Positions 45,700 through 59,500 are shown, counted from the first letter of the stretch. The stretch: DNA of 64,000 nucleotides from Pontederia crassipes (GCA_030549335.1 CM060188.1:4588001-4652000); one strand, 5' to 3'. Notes: generated from the letters alone by a model not told the origin. Program-made: numbers and translations.

Positions 45700-47660
45700 C
45701 ATATATCACAGTGATACAATAGAAATTGGATCTATTATCACCTCATTAATTCATATTATTTCGTATCAGGCATATGATTGTAACCAATAGAATTTCTACA
45801 CAAAACATCGATAATATCAAATAGCATAAATTTGTCAAAGTTCAGAAATAAACGGGTAGTGATGACATACTTTATCGCTCCTCGTGCAAAGAGAGGCCAT
45901 CGGAAAAAGAGAATTTGTGCAAGCATTAGTAGTACTAGAGGGTTCATGTGGCACAGTAATTAAAAAAAAGAAAAATTAAAGCTACATTAGAAACAGTTGA
46001 TGCTACTCGCCTACTTGGACACCGAGAGCGACGGAACCATGGCCCGCATTTTCTTCTGGCGATGCCAATTGAGGGCCACAAAAAATTGACGCACATTTTT
46101 GTTGGGGCAAGCAAATGTTTGAGTCATTCCTCCTTATTTTTTTTTCATATATTGTCAAATTCTAAAAAGATAAATGTTAGGTTCCATGACATCATTACCT
46201 TTCCTTCTTTTTTCCTTTCGAGCAAATATATATATCTTGGAAAGATAAACTAATAATCAACAACTATCATAGAGGTTGCGAATTGATCGAAAATAGAGAG
46301 ATAAAAGTGTATATGTAATAATCTGCATGTTCTAATTGCAATATTCAATATTAAGTTTTTTTTTAAATAGTAAAAACTGAAATATGATTAATAGGAACAA
46401 ATCCGAGTCGATTAAACTAAGTCTGATCGGATTCGGTGCTATATGAGAGATGAATTTGATCCAACTCGATTCACTTCAAACTTAACATAATCGGTTCGGA
46501 GAGTCGAATTATTCAATTATTATTTTTTGTATTACTTAACATCCGACCACTTTAATATGAATATAAAATTATGAGAAGATCCATCTTGCCAAGCAGCACA
46601 TTTGTGGAATTCTTATTTGAAATTTCCTTTCTTTTTTTTTTGTTCTTTATCCTTTTATTCTTGCAATTAGTGTTGAAAAGTGTTAAGAATTTCATTGAAG
46701 TTTGGATATTAAAATTGCTTCAGTATTAATTTTCTTCATTGTTTCTTTATTATATATATATACATATATGTTGTGTTTGTTTCACTGGAAATTAATTTAT
46801 TGAAGAAATTAAGTTCTTAAATAAAAAATATATTTTTTTAATTTTTGTAATTGTGTAAGAACAAAATAGGGTTTAAATTTTAAAATATGGTCATATATTA
46901 TACGAACAGAAAACAATTGATAGCATCCGAATCTACGTTACACTTTTAGTTGGATAAAGCCAAAATCAAAATTGTTCAATGCATTTAAAGTCGGCATTTT
47001 GTTGCAATTAATCTCATAATTAAAGATCACGTAGTATAAGGAGAATGTTAATAATTAAAGATCACGTAGTATAAGGAGAATGTTAAGTTGTATATGCTAT
47101 ACAAGCATCGTACGTATTGACTCATAATAAATATGGAGCACACTTTTAAAAGGTGAAAAGTTCACTAAAAAAAATTGAAAATCCACACACGTTGTGTCCT
47201 AATGTCCTATGTTATTTATGCTTTTGTATGTACCATGTATAAGAAAAATTGTATGACCTTTATTATACTAGGATGTGTTCGTAAATGGAGTGCTTGAAAG
47301 GAACATATTATATTTAATTAGGATGAATGAAAATTTTACATTTCTTTGGATATAATTTTTTATTAATTTAACTAAAGCTAGACTGATGTTTATAAGTTCA
47401 GCACTTGACTTAAAATTAAACTCGTCAAATTATTTTTGGAGGGACTATAAATAATTATTCAATTGTTTTCGGAGGAACTATAAATAATTATTCTCATTCT
47501 ATCATTATTTCTTCTCAATTAGAGCCAAAAGCATAGATATCTACATTTTACACACGCACACATAGACTTTAGTATTTTGTTTGGCAAAATCAATAGTGCA
47601 ATTAGAAGATAGCAATTCCATCATAGGGTAACGATTTGATCAGAGAACATCAATTAACTA
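45700..47660. other. AT-rich intergenic DNA
   Basis: No gene. Contains a 35-bp-scale tandem duplication ('aattaaagatcacgtagtat' at about 47020 and 47054) and another ('actataaataattatt', twice near 47447 and 47480). Confidence 0.5.
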
Positions 47661-47661
47661 T

Positions 47662-48336
47662 CAATGTATTAGGAGTGTAAGAAAAATCCGATCAATCCGA
47701 AAAATCCATCTGACCTAAAAAAACCGAACCAAAAAAATTGAAAATTAAAGGTTCGAATATAATTTAGGGTGATTTTTAATAAATTAAAATCCACCCGTTA
47801 AAATTAGGGCCCCATTCGAAAAAACCGTAGGGGCCCGTGGAGCCCGATTTTTATTTATGATTTTTTATTTATATAATTAATACATGTGTTAATAATTCTT
47901 TTATTATAGATATAATATCTTTTGTAGAAAATTTCATACTTTTCTATCACATTATCAAACTCTAATTTAATAATTTTAAAATTTTAGTAGTATATTTTAT
48001 ATTTAATATAAAATTAAATATTTTTATATTAATTTTAAGTTATTAAATATATTTTTAAAATATAATTATATAAAAATAGGGCTAAAAAAAAGAATGACGT
48101 CGTATGATCCATGTAGCCGACCCCACCTAGTGGGATAAGACTTTGTTGTTGTTGTTGTTGTAGGGCTAAAAAAAAATCATCCGAAAAAACCGATCCGCTA
48201 AAGGGTGGTTTTTATTTTTTCAAAATGATTTTAGGGTGGTTTTTCTAATTTTAAAAACCGACCCAAAAAATAGCGGTTGATTTTTTTAGATAAAAAATAT
48301 GAACCAATCCGAACTATTTTCACCCCTGCAATGTAT
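47662..48336 (-). mobile_element. hAT-like non-autonomous element, copy 1 (8-bp TSD)
   Basis: The element 47670-48328 is flanked by CAATGTAT on both sides (47662-47669 and 48329-48336). Its ends are TAGGAGTG and CACCCCTG, against TAGGGGTG/CACCCCTA in copy 2. It is AT-rich inside, with 'gggcccc' and 'ggtcggttttt' motifs near the ends and no coding capacity. Eight-bp TSDs with short TAGGG-type TIRs fit the hAT superfamily. It carries a nested RTE tail at 48092-48160. Confidence 0.85.
48077..48175 (+). mobile_element. 69-bp RTE LINE 3' tail nested in the hAT-like element
   Basis: The insert 48092-48160 begins 'gaatgacgtcgtatgatcc', contains CCCACCTAGTGGGATAAG and ends in (TTG)n. It is flanked by a 15-bp TSD, TAGGGCTAAAAAAAA (48077-48091 and 48161-48175). 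The same target in the inverted copy at about 48707 ('tagccctac') is uninterrupted. Confidence 0.9.
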
Positions 48337-48551
48337 AACAGATATTTATTATTTATAATTTTAATAAAAAACTGTTTGATAAACATGACGATTAATTAAA
48401 CTAGTATGCACTTATACAATGTACAAATGGACATAAGAATATAATTTGCGATCATTTTTTAATGCACATCATATTCATAATAAATAATTTATAATATTTT
48501 TATTTTGAATAGTAATATTATTAGAAATATTATTTTAATATAAAATAGTGA

Positions 48552-49123
48552 GTACTTTATAGGGGTGAAAGTAGTTCGGATTTTCAGTCTAAAAAATCAA
48601 CCGCTATTTTTCGGGTCGGTTTTTAAAATTAGAAAGACCACTCTAAAATCATTTTGAAAAAATAAAAACCACCTTTTAGCGGATCAATTTTTTCGAGTGG
48701 TTTTTTCATAGCCCTACTTTTATATAATTATATTTTGAAAATATATTTAATAACTTAAAATTAATATAAAAATATTTAATTTTATATTAAATATAAAATA
48801 TACTACTAAAATTTTAAAATTAGAGTTTGATAATGTGATAGAAAAGTATGAAATTTTCTACAAAAAATATTATATTTATAATAAAAGAATTATTAACACA
48901 TGTATTAATTATATAAATAAAAAATTATAAATAAAAATCGGGCTCCACGTGCCCCTACGGTTTTTTCGGATGGGGCCCTAATTTTAGCGGGTGGATTTTA
49001 ATTTATTAAAAATCACCTTAAATCATATTCGGACCCCTAATTTTTAATTTTTTTAGTTCAGTTTTTTCGGATCGGATGGATTTTTCGGGTTGGTCAGGTT
49101 TTTCTTACACCCCTAGTACTTTA
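48552..49123 (+). mobile_element. hAT-like non-autonomous element, copy 2 (8-bp TSD)
   Basis: The element 48560-49115 (556 bp) starts TAGGGGTG and ends CACCCCTA. It is flanked by GTACTTTA (48552-48559 and 49116-49123). It is the reverse complement of copy 1 over essentially its full length, without the nested LINE tail. No coding capacity. Confidence 0.9.
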
Positions 49124-49359
49124 AAGTTAAAAACTTATTTGGATTATAATAAAAATAAAAAATGTGATATATTAAAAATATATGATATTTAATAATTAAA
49201 TAAATTTTCTTAAAAAGACTGATTGTATAATGAGAATAAAATATGAAATTATTTTATACTTTATAATTTAGTGGAAGTAACTTATAATATTTTTTGTTCA
49301 AATATTTAAATATCACGTTTAAGAAATATTTATCAAACACATATAATAATATTTTTAAC

Positions 49360-50183
49360 TTGATCAAAACTTTATTCGTGATATAGTACTTTTAGCGGAT
49401 TCAAGAGAAGAGATTAATACAAAATTGGAAATATGGAGAAATACGTTGGAGTCAAAGGATTTTCGTTTAAGTAGGAATAAAACAGAATATATGCATAGCA
49501 ATTTCACAAATAAACAACTTAGAGACGATTTGAAAGTTAGGTTAGGGGAGGATATAATTCCTCAAGTGACAAAGTTTAAATATTTAGGATCAATTGTAAG
49601 ACAAGATGGCGAGATTGATGACGATGTTAATCATAGAATTCAAGCTGGTTGGTGTAAGTGGAGGAAAGTCACTGGAGTTCTTTGTGATAGAAAAATACTC
49701 AATAAAGTTAAAGAAAAATTCTATCGTACTGCTATAAGGTCAGCAGTGTTATATGGTAGTGAATGTTGGGCTATGAAGGGACAACATGAACGTAAAGTGG
49801 GGGTAGCCGAAATGAGAATGTTGAGATGGATGTGTGGTCATACAAGATTAGATAAGATTAGGAATGACCATATACGTGAACGAGTTGGAGTGGCTCCTAT
49901 TAGTGAGAAAATGGTAGAGAATGTTTGAGATGGTTTGGTCATGTTCAGAGAAGACCATTAGATGCGCCAGTAAGAAGAGTAGATCAAATAATCTGGAGTC
50001 CGATTAAAAGAGGAAGAGGGAGGCCAAGACGGACACTTGGCGAACTAATAGAGCAAGATCTATTGGTGAATAATATACCGAAAGACTTGGTTACTAATAG
50101 AGCGGAATGTCGTCTTATGATCCATGTAGCCGACCCCACCTAGTGGGATAAGGCTTTGTTGTTGTTGATCAAAACTTTATTCG
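49360..50183 (+). mobile_element. RTE-clade LINE, 5'-truncated, with perfect 19-bp TSD
   Basis: The insert 49379-50164 (786 bp) is flanked by TTGATCAAAACTTTATTCG at 49360-49378 and 50165-50183. It ends with CCCACCTAGTGGGATAAG and (TTG)n. The identical TSD and the single frameshift suggest a recent insertion. It is the longest member of this family in the window and serves as reference for the tails at 383, 1049, 1244 and 48092. Confidence 0.95.
49379..50143 (+). pseudogene. RTE LINE reverse-transcriptase C-terminal part
   Basis: The frame opens directly with DIVLLADSREEIN, i.e. the truncation falls within or just after the FADD catalytic motif, so RT is incomplete. Typical blocks follow: NKTEYM, KFKYLGSIVRQDGEI, IQAGWCKWRKVTGVLCDRK, SAVLYGSECWAMKGQHERK, EMRMLRWMCGHTRLDKIRN and RWFGHVQRRP. 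One base is missing near 49925, shifting the frame between ENV and RWFGHV. The second part ends with VADPT and a stop just before the 3' tail. It cannot act alone. Confidence 0.92.
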
Positions 50184-50729
50184 CTTTTCAATATTCTACT
50201 TTTTATATGTGCGAATTCAAAATAATTATTGTGTCGATCTAGCTAGATAGTATTCTATACTAGAAAGCATGACTTTTGGAAGCCATATGCATTGCACCTT
50301 ATTATGACTTATACCTTGTACCGTGATAACAAGTTTTGTGCAAAAATAAAAGAAATATCTCAAATGCACGTTGTCATGCATTTTGATTAATGTATTTTCA
50401 ACCATAAGAAATTATTCTCTCTCTCTATATATATATAGTTTCAGACAAATGAAATATATGATGTTGCCACAATCATATAACCAACCTGAAAATAAAAAGA
50501 TAATGTAAATGAACTTTTCATACTTTTAAGTGTATATAAAATACTAAAAGGTATAATAATTGATCTAAAAGGAGAGACATCAGCCGCATTAAGAGAAAGC
50601 TATATGATTAATTTAATGATCTAATCAATTGATAATTTCAATAAATTCATTATTGTGAACTTAAAGATTTATTGTTTTATTTTGATACACGATAATTTGA
50701 TAAGAGAGCGGAATTTCTACAACAAAAAA

Positions 50730-50805
<76 letters not shown>

Positions 50806-51870
50806 TTCGAATTCGATTTCTAAAAAAAATAATTATAACAGTTCACACGATGTTATATCACTCTACCATGTTAACTAAAAAGATAATATAGTAAGTAAAC
50901 AAATTATTGAACTAAATTTTGTTATTTAGCCATCCGTCACATGTTTAATTTTACGAAATTGCATGCACAAAGAATAATTATCTACCGTAAACATTATATT
51001 ATATTATATTTTAACAAAATAATTTCTAGAGGTCTTGAACTGAGATTTATATAATTTTGTTCTTCTTAACGCCATCATGATGCTGTTATAGCTTATGATT
51101 ACCACTTCCACTTGGCATAATGCGTTGACTCGCTGCGTTAATACGCCATTAGTGGCTTACTTATGGCCTCAAAAAAATAAACCTTTTTAAAAATTTTCAT
51201 GTATTAGGTTATAGACGGAAAGAATAAATGTTTAGAACTTTTAAATTTTAATGATGGTGACGACTTACAAATTTAATCTTGAAATTAATTTAAAATTTCA
51301 CCCAAAAGCCGATTCGGCTAATTATTGGTCAAATCGCATGCGAATTCCTAAATAAATGAACGCATTAAATATATTTCGTGTGAAATCACATTAAATGAAC
51401 CTCATATGTCATTTTCTCATCTCATACACTTTTTTTTTTGCATCTCACCAGAATTATTTTCATCATCGAAAATTTTTAATATCTATAAAATTATAATTCT
51501 AAAAATAACATATATATATTAGAGTTTTTCCTATATTGTAATATTACCTCCGAAATTATAACTTAAAAAAATTATCTCATGTTTGTTCGATTAAATGAAA
51601 AGATCGCCATGTGCTCGAATTAAATTAATTTATTTTCGAAAGAAATTTTCTCCGATTAAAAAGATGAATATAAAAAAATTTGAAAAGATGCATATTTTTT
51701 AAGATATTAAGATGTGAAGAAGATAAACTTAAAAATAAAGAGCTGTAGGTTGGAAAAAAATTCCATTTAAATGTTACAAAATAGGGAAAAAGATAATAAA
51801 ACTTATATATATATATATATTTGATATTTCAGTGGCATATATAAAACAGTTCAAATAAATAATAATTGTA
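50184..51870. other. AT-rich intergenic DNA upstream of the PHR-like gene
   Basis: Contains a long (TAA)n microsatellite (50733-50804) and no gene or delimited transposon. The last ~100 bp form the upstream edge of the PHR-like promoter. Confidence 0.5.
50733..50804. repeat. (TAA)n microsatellite, about 24 units
   Basis: Uninterrupted ATA/TAA trinucleotide run of about 72 bp. Confidence 0.95.
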
Positions 51871-53535
51871 TTGGTGGTGGCTTAGAACTTGGAAGCTGAG
51901 ATGGAAAAAAAATAGAGGGTACTCTTGGCACCGTCTCCTCTTCTCGTCCCACAAATCGAACCGGCGGGGAGGTAATCGAAAGGCGTCGCCCTCGTCAACT
52001 CCGGCGATCGGAATTCGCCTTCGACGGCACCAGAAAGGTAGATGTTTCTCCCTACTGATGCGTCGCTAGGGTTTAGATTCCGTCGGGTGATGTCGCTCCG
52101 CTGCCCCCTTTTCATTGATTCGCTTGTGGTTGGAAAGCCCCTTTCGACTTCCTGGCTTTTGGATAAGAATCTGCGAATTCGTCTCCATTATTTCCTTCTT
52201 CTTTTTTCGGCGTTTCTCCTTCTGCGCCGGATTTCTGAGACTTTTCATGTGCTGCACATGAGATTAGCGCATAAAAATCCCTTTTTGATTCGTTTTCTAT
52301 TGTATTTTAGTCGGCGAGGCGCGTGAAAACTTCGTCTTTGATTTGTTCGGTATCGTTTCGGGGCCTGAACTTGAGGTTGAGCATGCTTGCATATTTTGCT
52401 TTTGGCAATTACTCATCTGAAGGCGTGGAATTTGCGGTGCTTCTGCTTTCCTTTTGCGTAGATCTATTTAGGATATAAGGACGATTGAGAAAACATTTTT
52501 TTTTTGTCTTGTAACCGGAGTCTGTCGCTAGGTAAGAATAGGACTGTTTTAATTTTACGCAGATTTAATTGGCACAAAGTTCATAGTCCTTGTAGCTGTT
52601 TGACGGGCAATAAATAGTTTAAAAAATGGATGTATGGCGCATAATTCATTTGTTCTCAGTTACAGGGTTCATTTAATTTAGTCCAATCATTGGGCACTAA
52701 ATTGGCTTGTAAAGTTGAGGAATTAGAGCTGCATACTATAAAAATTGTCTTTATTTTATGATACTTCGTTGTTGCAAAGTCTGCAACCCTTTTAGCTGTG
52801 TGATATGCAATTCATAGTTCAAAAACAGGTGACCACTGACCAGGGCTTATTTAATTTAGTTCAATAACTGGGAACTGGAATAATGGGCATATAAGGTGCA
52901 GTAATTAAAGCTGCATACTACCATGTGCTTAAGTTTGATGAATGCAGCCTTTGTTCCTTCTGTGTCTCGTCATCTTTGATTGTAATGTGTTTGGTTTCCT
53001 TATCACTGTTGGGGTCTCAAGCATTTTACCATCACTGAGGTTGTCTTCATGATTTCTTTCACTTTGCATTGGTTGTTCTCTAACTTTGCAACTTACTTCA
53101 TGTATCTTAATATTGAATACTGTGAATTACATCAGCACCATTTTGTATAGAAAAATCATGTGGCAGACCAGATATTAAGGTTTCGTATTGTGCATTGGCC
53201 TGAATGTAATACTGTGAATCATGCATAGAAAAGTTTCTAGGTCTCAAGGCATTATTTCTTTTTCCTCTTATGTTATTCCTCACAACCACTAGAAACCTCT
53301 AGCTATAATGCGATTCTAGCCTGATTAAATAACCAAAGAAAAATCATCATGCTGACTTCTGTCCCTTGCCTTGTTTATTTTGTAGATTGGAGAAATTTTG
53401 GCGTGGTCTTTGAAAGTTAGCTCTCAAAGTTAGAGTGAAAGTGCAGATATCCTCCTAGAAACACTGATCATAGTGAAGGTTTATTTGCATATAATCCACA
53501 TATGGATATGAAGGGAGAAACATTCAGCTTTATCA
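51871..53535 (+). promoter_or_regulatory. Promoter and 5' UTR of the PHR-like gene
   Basis: A GC-rich, C/T-rich leader at about 51925-52035 ends in 'accagaaag|gtagatg', a plausible donor. A matching acceptor (tttattttgtag, to about 53385) begins the exon that contains the start codon. The intervening ~1.35 kb is T-rich and intron-like. No TATA box is obvious. Confidence 0.5.
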
Positions 53536-53561
53536 ATGTTAAATACTCAGAACCTTTGTAA
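53502..53561 (+). promoter_or_regulatory. Upstream ORF overlapping the first PHR start codon
   Basis: ATG at 53502 opens a 19-codon frame ([13 protein letters not shown]..) ending TAA at 53559-53561. It overlaps the ATG at 53536 in another frame and ends 19 bases before the next in-frame methionine at 53581, whose sequence [10 protein letters not shown] is the usual start in the family. Translational control is inference. Confidence 0.5.
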
Positions 53562-56500
53562 CTCTGGAGGATCTGGAGTTATGTCATCATCTATACCTGC
53601 TCTACCAAAGGCTTTGGAAGAGAAGTTCCCTAAACTACCAGATTTCCAACATATTCCAATGGAGAGGAAAATTATAAGCACTCCTCTGCCATCAAATTAT
53701 ACAAATTTTACCCCCAACAGCAGTATAAATGGGCCCTTGTATTCATCAGTTCCAGGCTTCCCATCAGATCTTCACTTCTCTTCCATGCCACCTCCAGAGA
53801 ATTGCTCGAATGGGGTTCCATTTGTCATTCAACCATCAAACGTTGAAACAGCGTTGCCTTCGAGTCACTCATCATATACAAGAACATTTCAAGCTCCATC
53901 TAGTAATTTGCCTGGGGAATCCTCTGAAGTTAGCTGGTGTCCAGATTCACTTCATGGAATAATTGATTTCTCAGATAATGTCATTGCTGAAAGTACTCAA
54001 ATTGAAAACAATGCCCTTGTGGTAACCGATGACCTTGCAAAGCAAAATGATTGGTGGTCAGATATTATGAATGAAGATTGGAAGGACATTATCAATGATA
54101 CAACTGTGTCTGAGCCTCAGGCAAAGGTACCTGGATAGCTTTGTCCTTTTAAGACTTTCTTCTTTATTTCTTCGACATTTAATCTTAGTCTTTTTGTTCT
54201 TAATTTATGTTCTGCATAAATAAAAAGACAAATCATTGCATTCACTGATAAAAAGTTCATGAAGTGAATAACTTGGTTCTCCATGGGTCGAAAATTATAG
54301 GCATTTCTGGCTGTCGGGTTCTTGAGCGAGCAAATTTTATCATAGAGTTAGGTCATAGCCATCTTCATCTGCAGTTTATGCTAATTATGATTAGAATATT
54401 TGTTGACAGTGCATAGAACTAAATTGTATGCTTATTTGTTGGGATCACAAGGCACCAAGAGAATAGGTGTTTTACTGAAAATGCCAATTTTAGGAAATAT
54501 GTCATGAAAGCACAAGACCGATTCAATAAACTTAAAATCAAGCACAATGCTTAAATCACATGCATAATAGAGTAGGAAGGAGAGTGAGAGAATGCAAATA
54601 CATAGAATGCGAGGGATTTGTTGATGACCTACGTCCCCGCTCTAACTTCTCAACTTCGAGATTGAAACCTTTCCTTGATTCCAAATAGGTCAAGGAAGAA
54701 ATTCTTTACACCACCTTCTTTCCGCTTCGAGAGGCAAGGCAATCTCTCGAAGTTTTCACCCGCACCTTTTCTCCACTCAAGAGGTAAAGCACAAACTTTT
54801 ATCACTCAGGAGCTAAATAACTATTACAATATCACAAGAGCAAATCTCCAATCACTCTTTTACAATTTAGAACCTCACACAAGAGTAGGAGAGAAATAAA
54901 TGAAAGATTTGCAATTTTAGGACACAAATGGATTTCACAAGTGTTTCTCCAAATTTCTTCTGAAGTCTTGATGATTACTTCACATTTGGGACCTCTTTTA
55001 TAGCCTTTCTTAACTCAATTTAGCTGTTGGGTGTCGTTTCCCACTTTTTGGGCCAAAATATGACCGTTATAATGCTTTCTGCTCGATGACCATTCAGCCA
55101 GAGTTGCAAAATCTCACCCAGTCATGACTGTTGGAACCTCTGACACAAAGTTGTTTGATGTACCAGTCAGTCGACCAGACCGGTTGCATTTTACTCAGAC
55201 CGGTTGATAGGCCGATTGCAAATCCTTAGCCACTTGATGACCAACCTGCACTCTTTTGGCCATAACTTTTCGTACAATTATCAAAACGAAGTGGTCTTTG
55301 ATTCATTGGAAAGCTAATAAAATTATCTAACACTTTGATATTCACATCAACCTGCACTCTTTTGGCCATAACTTTTCGTACAGTTATCAAAATGAAGTGA
55401 TCTTTGATTCATTGGAAAACTAATAAAATTATCTAACACTTTGATATTCACATATTGATCAAACTATCAATGAAACATATTCAAATATATTAGCTCAAAG
55501 TTCAGCGCATAGCACAACTCATTTCGATTTAGGCTTTTTCACACTTTAAACATATAACTCTAATTATTCTAGGTTTGCAACATCGAAATATGATTATATA
55601 GGGCATACAAACTTTGCCTCCATCATATTTTTCATAGAGGGTTCTATTAATCTTCTAAATTCAATTACCAGCATGTGGTTTGATAATCAAAGATGTGTTT
55701 GTTTTTTATGGCATAGGTCATCTATCAGCCAGCACAATCATCCTCTAATGTGATTGGACATCAGCCCCAGATTCATCAATCTGTTACCTCTAATTCTGCT
55801 GAGCTCTGTGTTGTCACTGGTCCCTCTTCTAATTCTGCAACTTCTACTAAGCCACGCATGCGCTGGACTCCAGAGCTTCATGAATGCTTCGTCGAGGCCG
55901 TAAACCAACTTGGTGGCAGTGAAAGTATGCCATTCATTGTTTTCCTTCTCATTTTATCATTTTATCTTGTTTCTATATTCACTGATTCATTCTTCTGACC
56001 TTCAGAAGCTACTCCTAAGGGGGTACTGAAACTTATGAAAGTGGAAGGCTTAACGATATACCATGTAAAAAGCCACTTGCAGGTACATATATTTACATCT
56101 GGGTATTCTTTTAATGGATCTGGAAGTTCCTTCTATTTCTTATTAATTAAAGTTTTCTTTCTTTCCTCCAGAAGTACAGAACAGCTCGATATAGGCCAGA
56201 GCCATCAGAAGGTTAGTTTCAGTTACCTTAACTTGAATTTGATTTTTGAGTTGTTGAAGAATTAGTTAATGTATCTTTGTTTTGCAGATGAGGTCAACAC
56301 TTTTTTGTTGTTTTATTATCAATGTCACTTGTACTTACTTTTTTGAGGTTTTGAGATCGCTCTTAGAATTATATCTTCATATAAAGTTATATTCAGCTTT
56401 TCATTTTCTGTATTATCAGTATGTGTGAAGCAACATTTATGTCGATTAATATTGTTATGATTTTGATGCATCAGGGTCGTCTGAAAAGAAAACATCTATG

Positions 56501-59500
56501 AGCGAAGATCTACCCTCTTTAGATCTGAAAGCGTGAGTTACCAAATCAGATCCCTTTCATTCATGTTGACATTTCCTAAGCTTAATAACTTTTTTCTCTT
56601 GGATTTTTAAACAATGTGTTTATGCTAGCAGCATGACATATTCATAAGATGAACAATGTTTCCTTCAAATAAGAAAATGAACAACGTTACCTCACAGCAT
56701 GTGTTTATGCTAGCAGCACGACATATTCATAAAATGAACAATGTTAAGCTACCGCTGTCTTTCTATTGTGAGATAAATCGCTTTTTAATTGTGTTACCTC
56801 TGTCTTTTCAGACAAATTTAAATGGAAGATAACGAAATACTAATTCATATTTTTCCTCAAGAAATTTATTTTCCTTTCTTTTTTAGGGTACTTAAGATTC
56901 ATGGAAGTGATTGAGATTTCAAGTAGCCTTGAATCATTTTTAATTTGTTCTTAGTTGAAATAGAATTGAGGCCTTCATCTGTAATTGACTTTAGCTTCTG
57001 ATATACTACATAATCATACAAAACTCAATTCTGTCTCTTCTTCAAAATACTTTCTTGGTCCCAACTAGATCTAGTAATTATATGCATTCTCTTCTAAAAA
57101 AAATAGTAATTATATGCATTCTTTCTTCCTCTATTTCAGACTTCTCATGCACTATACACAAGAAAATGAACTGAATGACTTTATTTCATTCCTCTAAGAA
57201 AAAATGACTTTATTTCAATTATTGTCTTATGCTTGTATATCAATGGACAAGGTTTATCCATGAGAAGCAATTGTTCTGCTCTCTCCAGCAAAAACACTTG
57301 CATACTTCCTTTATTGTGCTCTTTGTTCCTTTGTCTTTAAGTCGAGGAACACATTTCTAGCCCACTAGTTGCAACTCTGCCCATTGTAGTATGAATATTT
57401 GATCCAGTCTTTGATGTTGATGCAGGAGTCTTGATCTTACAGAAGCACTGCGACTCCAAATGGAAGTTCAAAAACGGCTTCATGAACAACTTGAGGTGAG
57501 TTTTCTTCTTTGTTTTTTTTCTAGATATGTCAGCTTATATAATGTAAAACCATTTTAGATGAAAAGTCACTAATCATTACTATACGGTGGTCAAGCTGGT
57601 CATTTTCACATAATATTTTTTACATGCTTATAGAATTCTAGAACCCTTGAAATATAGGGGAAAAATGTGTAAGCTTATTTTTTGAGAGGGACATGTGTAA
57701 ACTTATAAATAACACATGATTCAGCCAAAATGTGGAAGTTCTAATATGTGAGATTTGAAATTCAACATCATGTAGTTCTAATAATTAGATTTAGAATCTC
57801 TTCATGCAACAAACATTTATTAATTGGTTTAATGCAAAAATAAAAGCACGTAAAAATTTTCTGAGGTAATGCTTCAGGAATGTTTTGTATTGGGTAAATA
57901 CCTTTTTTTTTTAGGAAAATGATGACTACAGAATTTTGACAGTCAACCTTTTTATATTAAGAGCATTCAGAAGATGAAATAATATACACAAGTGGGTGCC
58001 AAGGGCAAAATAAAAGGCCCATGGTGATCCCCAAAATCCAAGAGAACAAAAGCTCACATCCTGTCCATCAATGGCCAATCAATAGGTAATTATCTTTTGA
58101 CAAATACTCTGTGGCTCCTTTGTGAATATCATTGTAATCCCTTTTTTTTTGTATTGCATGTGGGTAGCTAGTGTCTAAGATTACTAGCACTTGATCTGAA
58201 AGCTTAGCCTTCTTTTCATATTTGAACCCAGGCTACTAACCCCAACTCTTAAGGCTTGTTTGACAAATAACTAATGGAGGGGTGCGTGGTGAGTGATGAG
58301 ATGTGGAAGTATTGTGTCATTAGAAATTCCATATTTGGATAATAAATTATATAAGTTATATAAGATGTGGGATGAGGTAATAACAATTTTATTTGTATAA
58401 AAGTCATTTTTACCCTTCATTATATATTTAAACTATTTGCAATGGTTAACGATTGACAAATATTTATCATATAGTTCTTTATTACTTAATTGATTTTTCT
58501 CTTTTATTTTTTATTTGACATATTTTTTCTATTTTATTATATTTTTTATCTTTTATATAAAATTTTCATTCATGCATCTATTTTAAAAAGTTAAAATGAG
58601 ACATAAATATAGATTAAAAATAAATATACATAAAAATTAGTTCATCATAATATTTGTTTAGTAGTATGAGAGAGAGGAGAGATTGATGAGAGAGATGGAG
58701 AGATAGAAGGAAGAGGGAGGGTTAATTTAGTCTAAATTTATTAATCCCTTCTCATTCCACCAATTTGATGGAATGAAAAATATGGTGTTACTACTCCACC
58801 CCACCTACTTCCATATACCACCCCACCCACTCAAAACTCTCAATCCAAACAAGCACTTAATTCAGTCCACTTACTAATTGAGCCAACTCCCATTGTTCAT
58901 ATGAATGTAATCTTGAATCACACTAGATTTGGCTGCAAAATGCAATAGAAAACATTTTGATGACTTTGTGACCAAATCCGGTGCTTTGACTACATCCGAT
59001 GGTAGAAGTTAAAGTTTATAAGAACATATGGTCAATACATGAATCAGCAGATATCAGAAATCATTATGTCTGGATATTATGGAAATCAGATGTGGTTTTT
59101 TGTCCGTCACACTGTTTCAATAGCAAATAAGTACTGCTATTTGTGTGGCACCTTGTAGTTGAAGAAGAAAAAGATGAAATGTGGTTTGGGAAAAAAAAAC
59201 TCATGAAGTCAATAGCTTGTATTTAATATGACACCCTAATAGCCTTATCTAGGTGTTGACTATCACGTCCGTAGTCAACATCCTTGGATTCATCTAGTTT
59301 TTCCCTTTTGCATGCCTGACTGGTTTTGGGTTAAATTGTCTTATGACCCCTGTCCAATATTTTGTGGTCAGCTTCACTATAATGTATAAATCTTGTCATC
59401 TAATTGTTGTATTTGCCAAAAGGACTCAAATTTTAAATTGATTATGAAACAGAGCTTCCCTTTGCATTTCCTTTTAAAGGAAACATACACACTGGCATGT

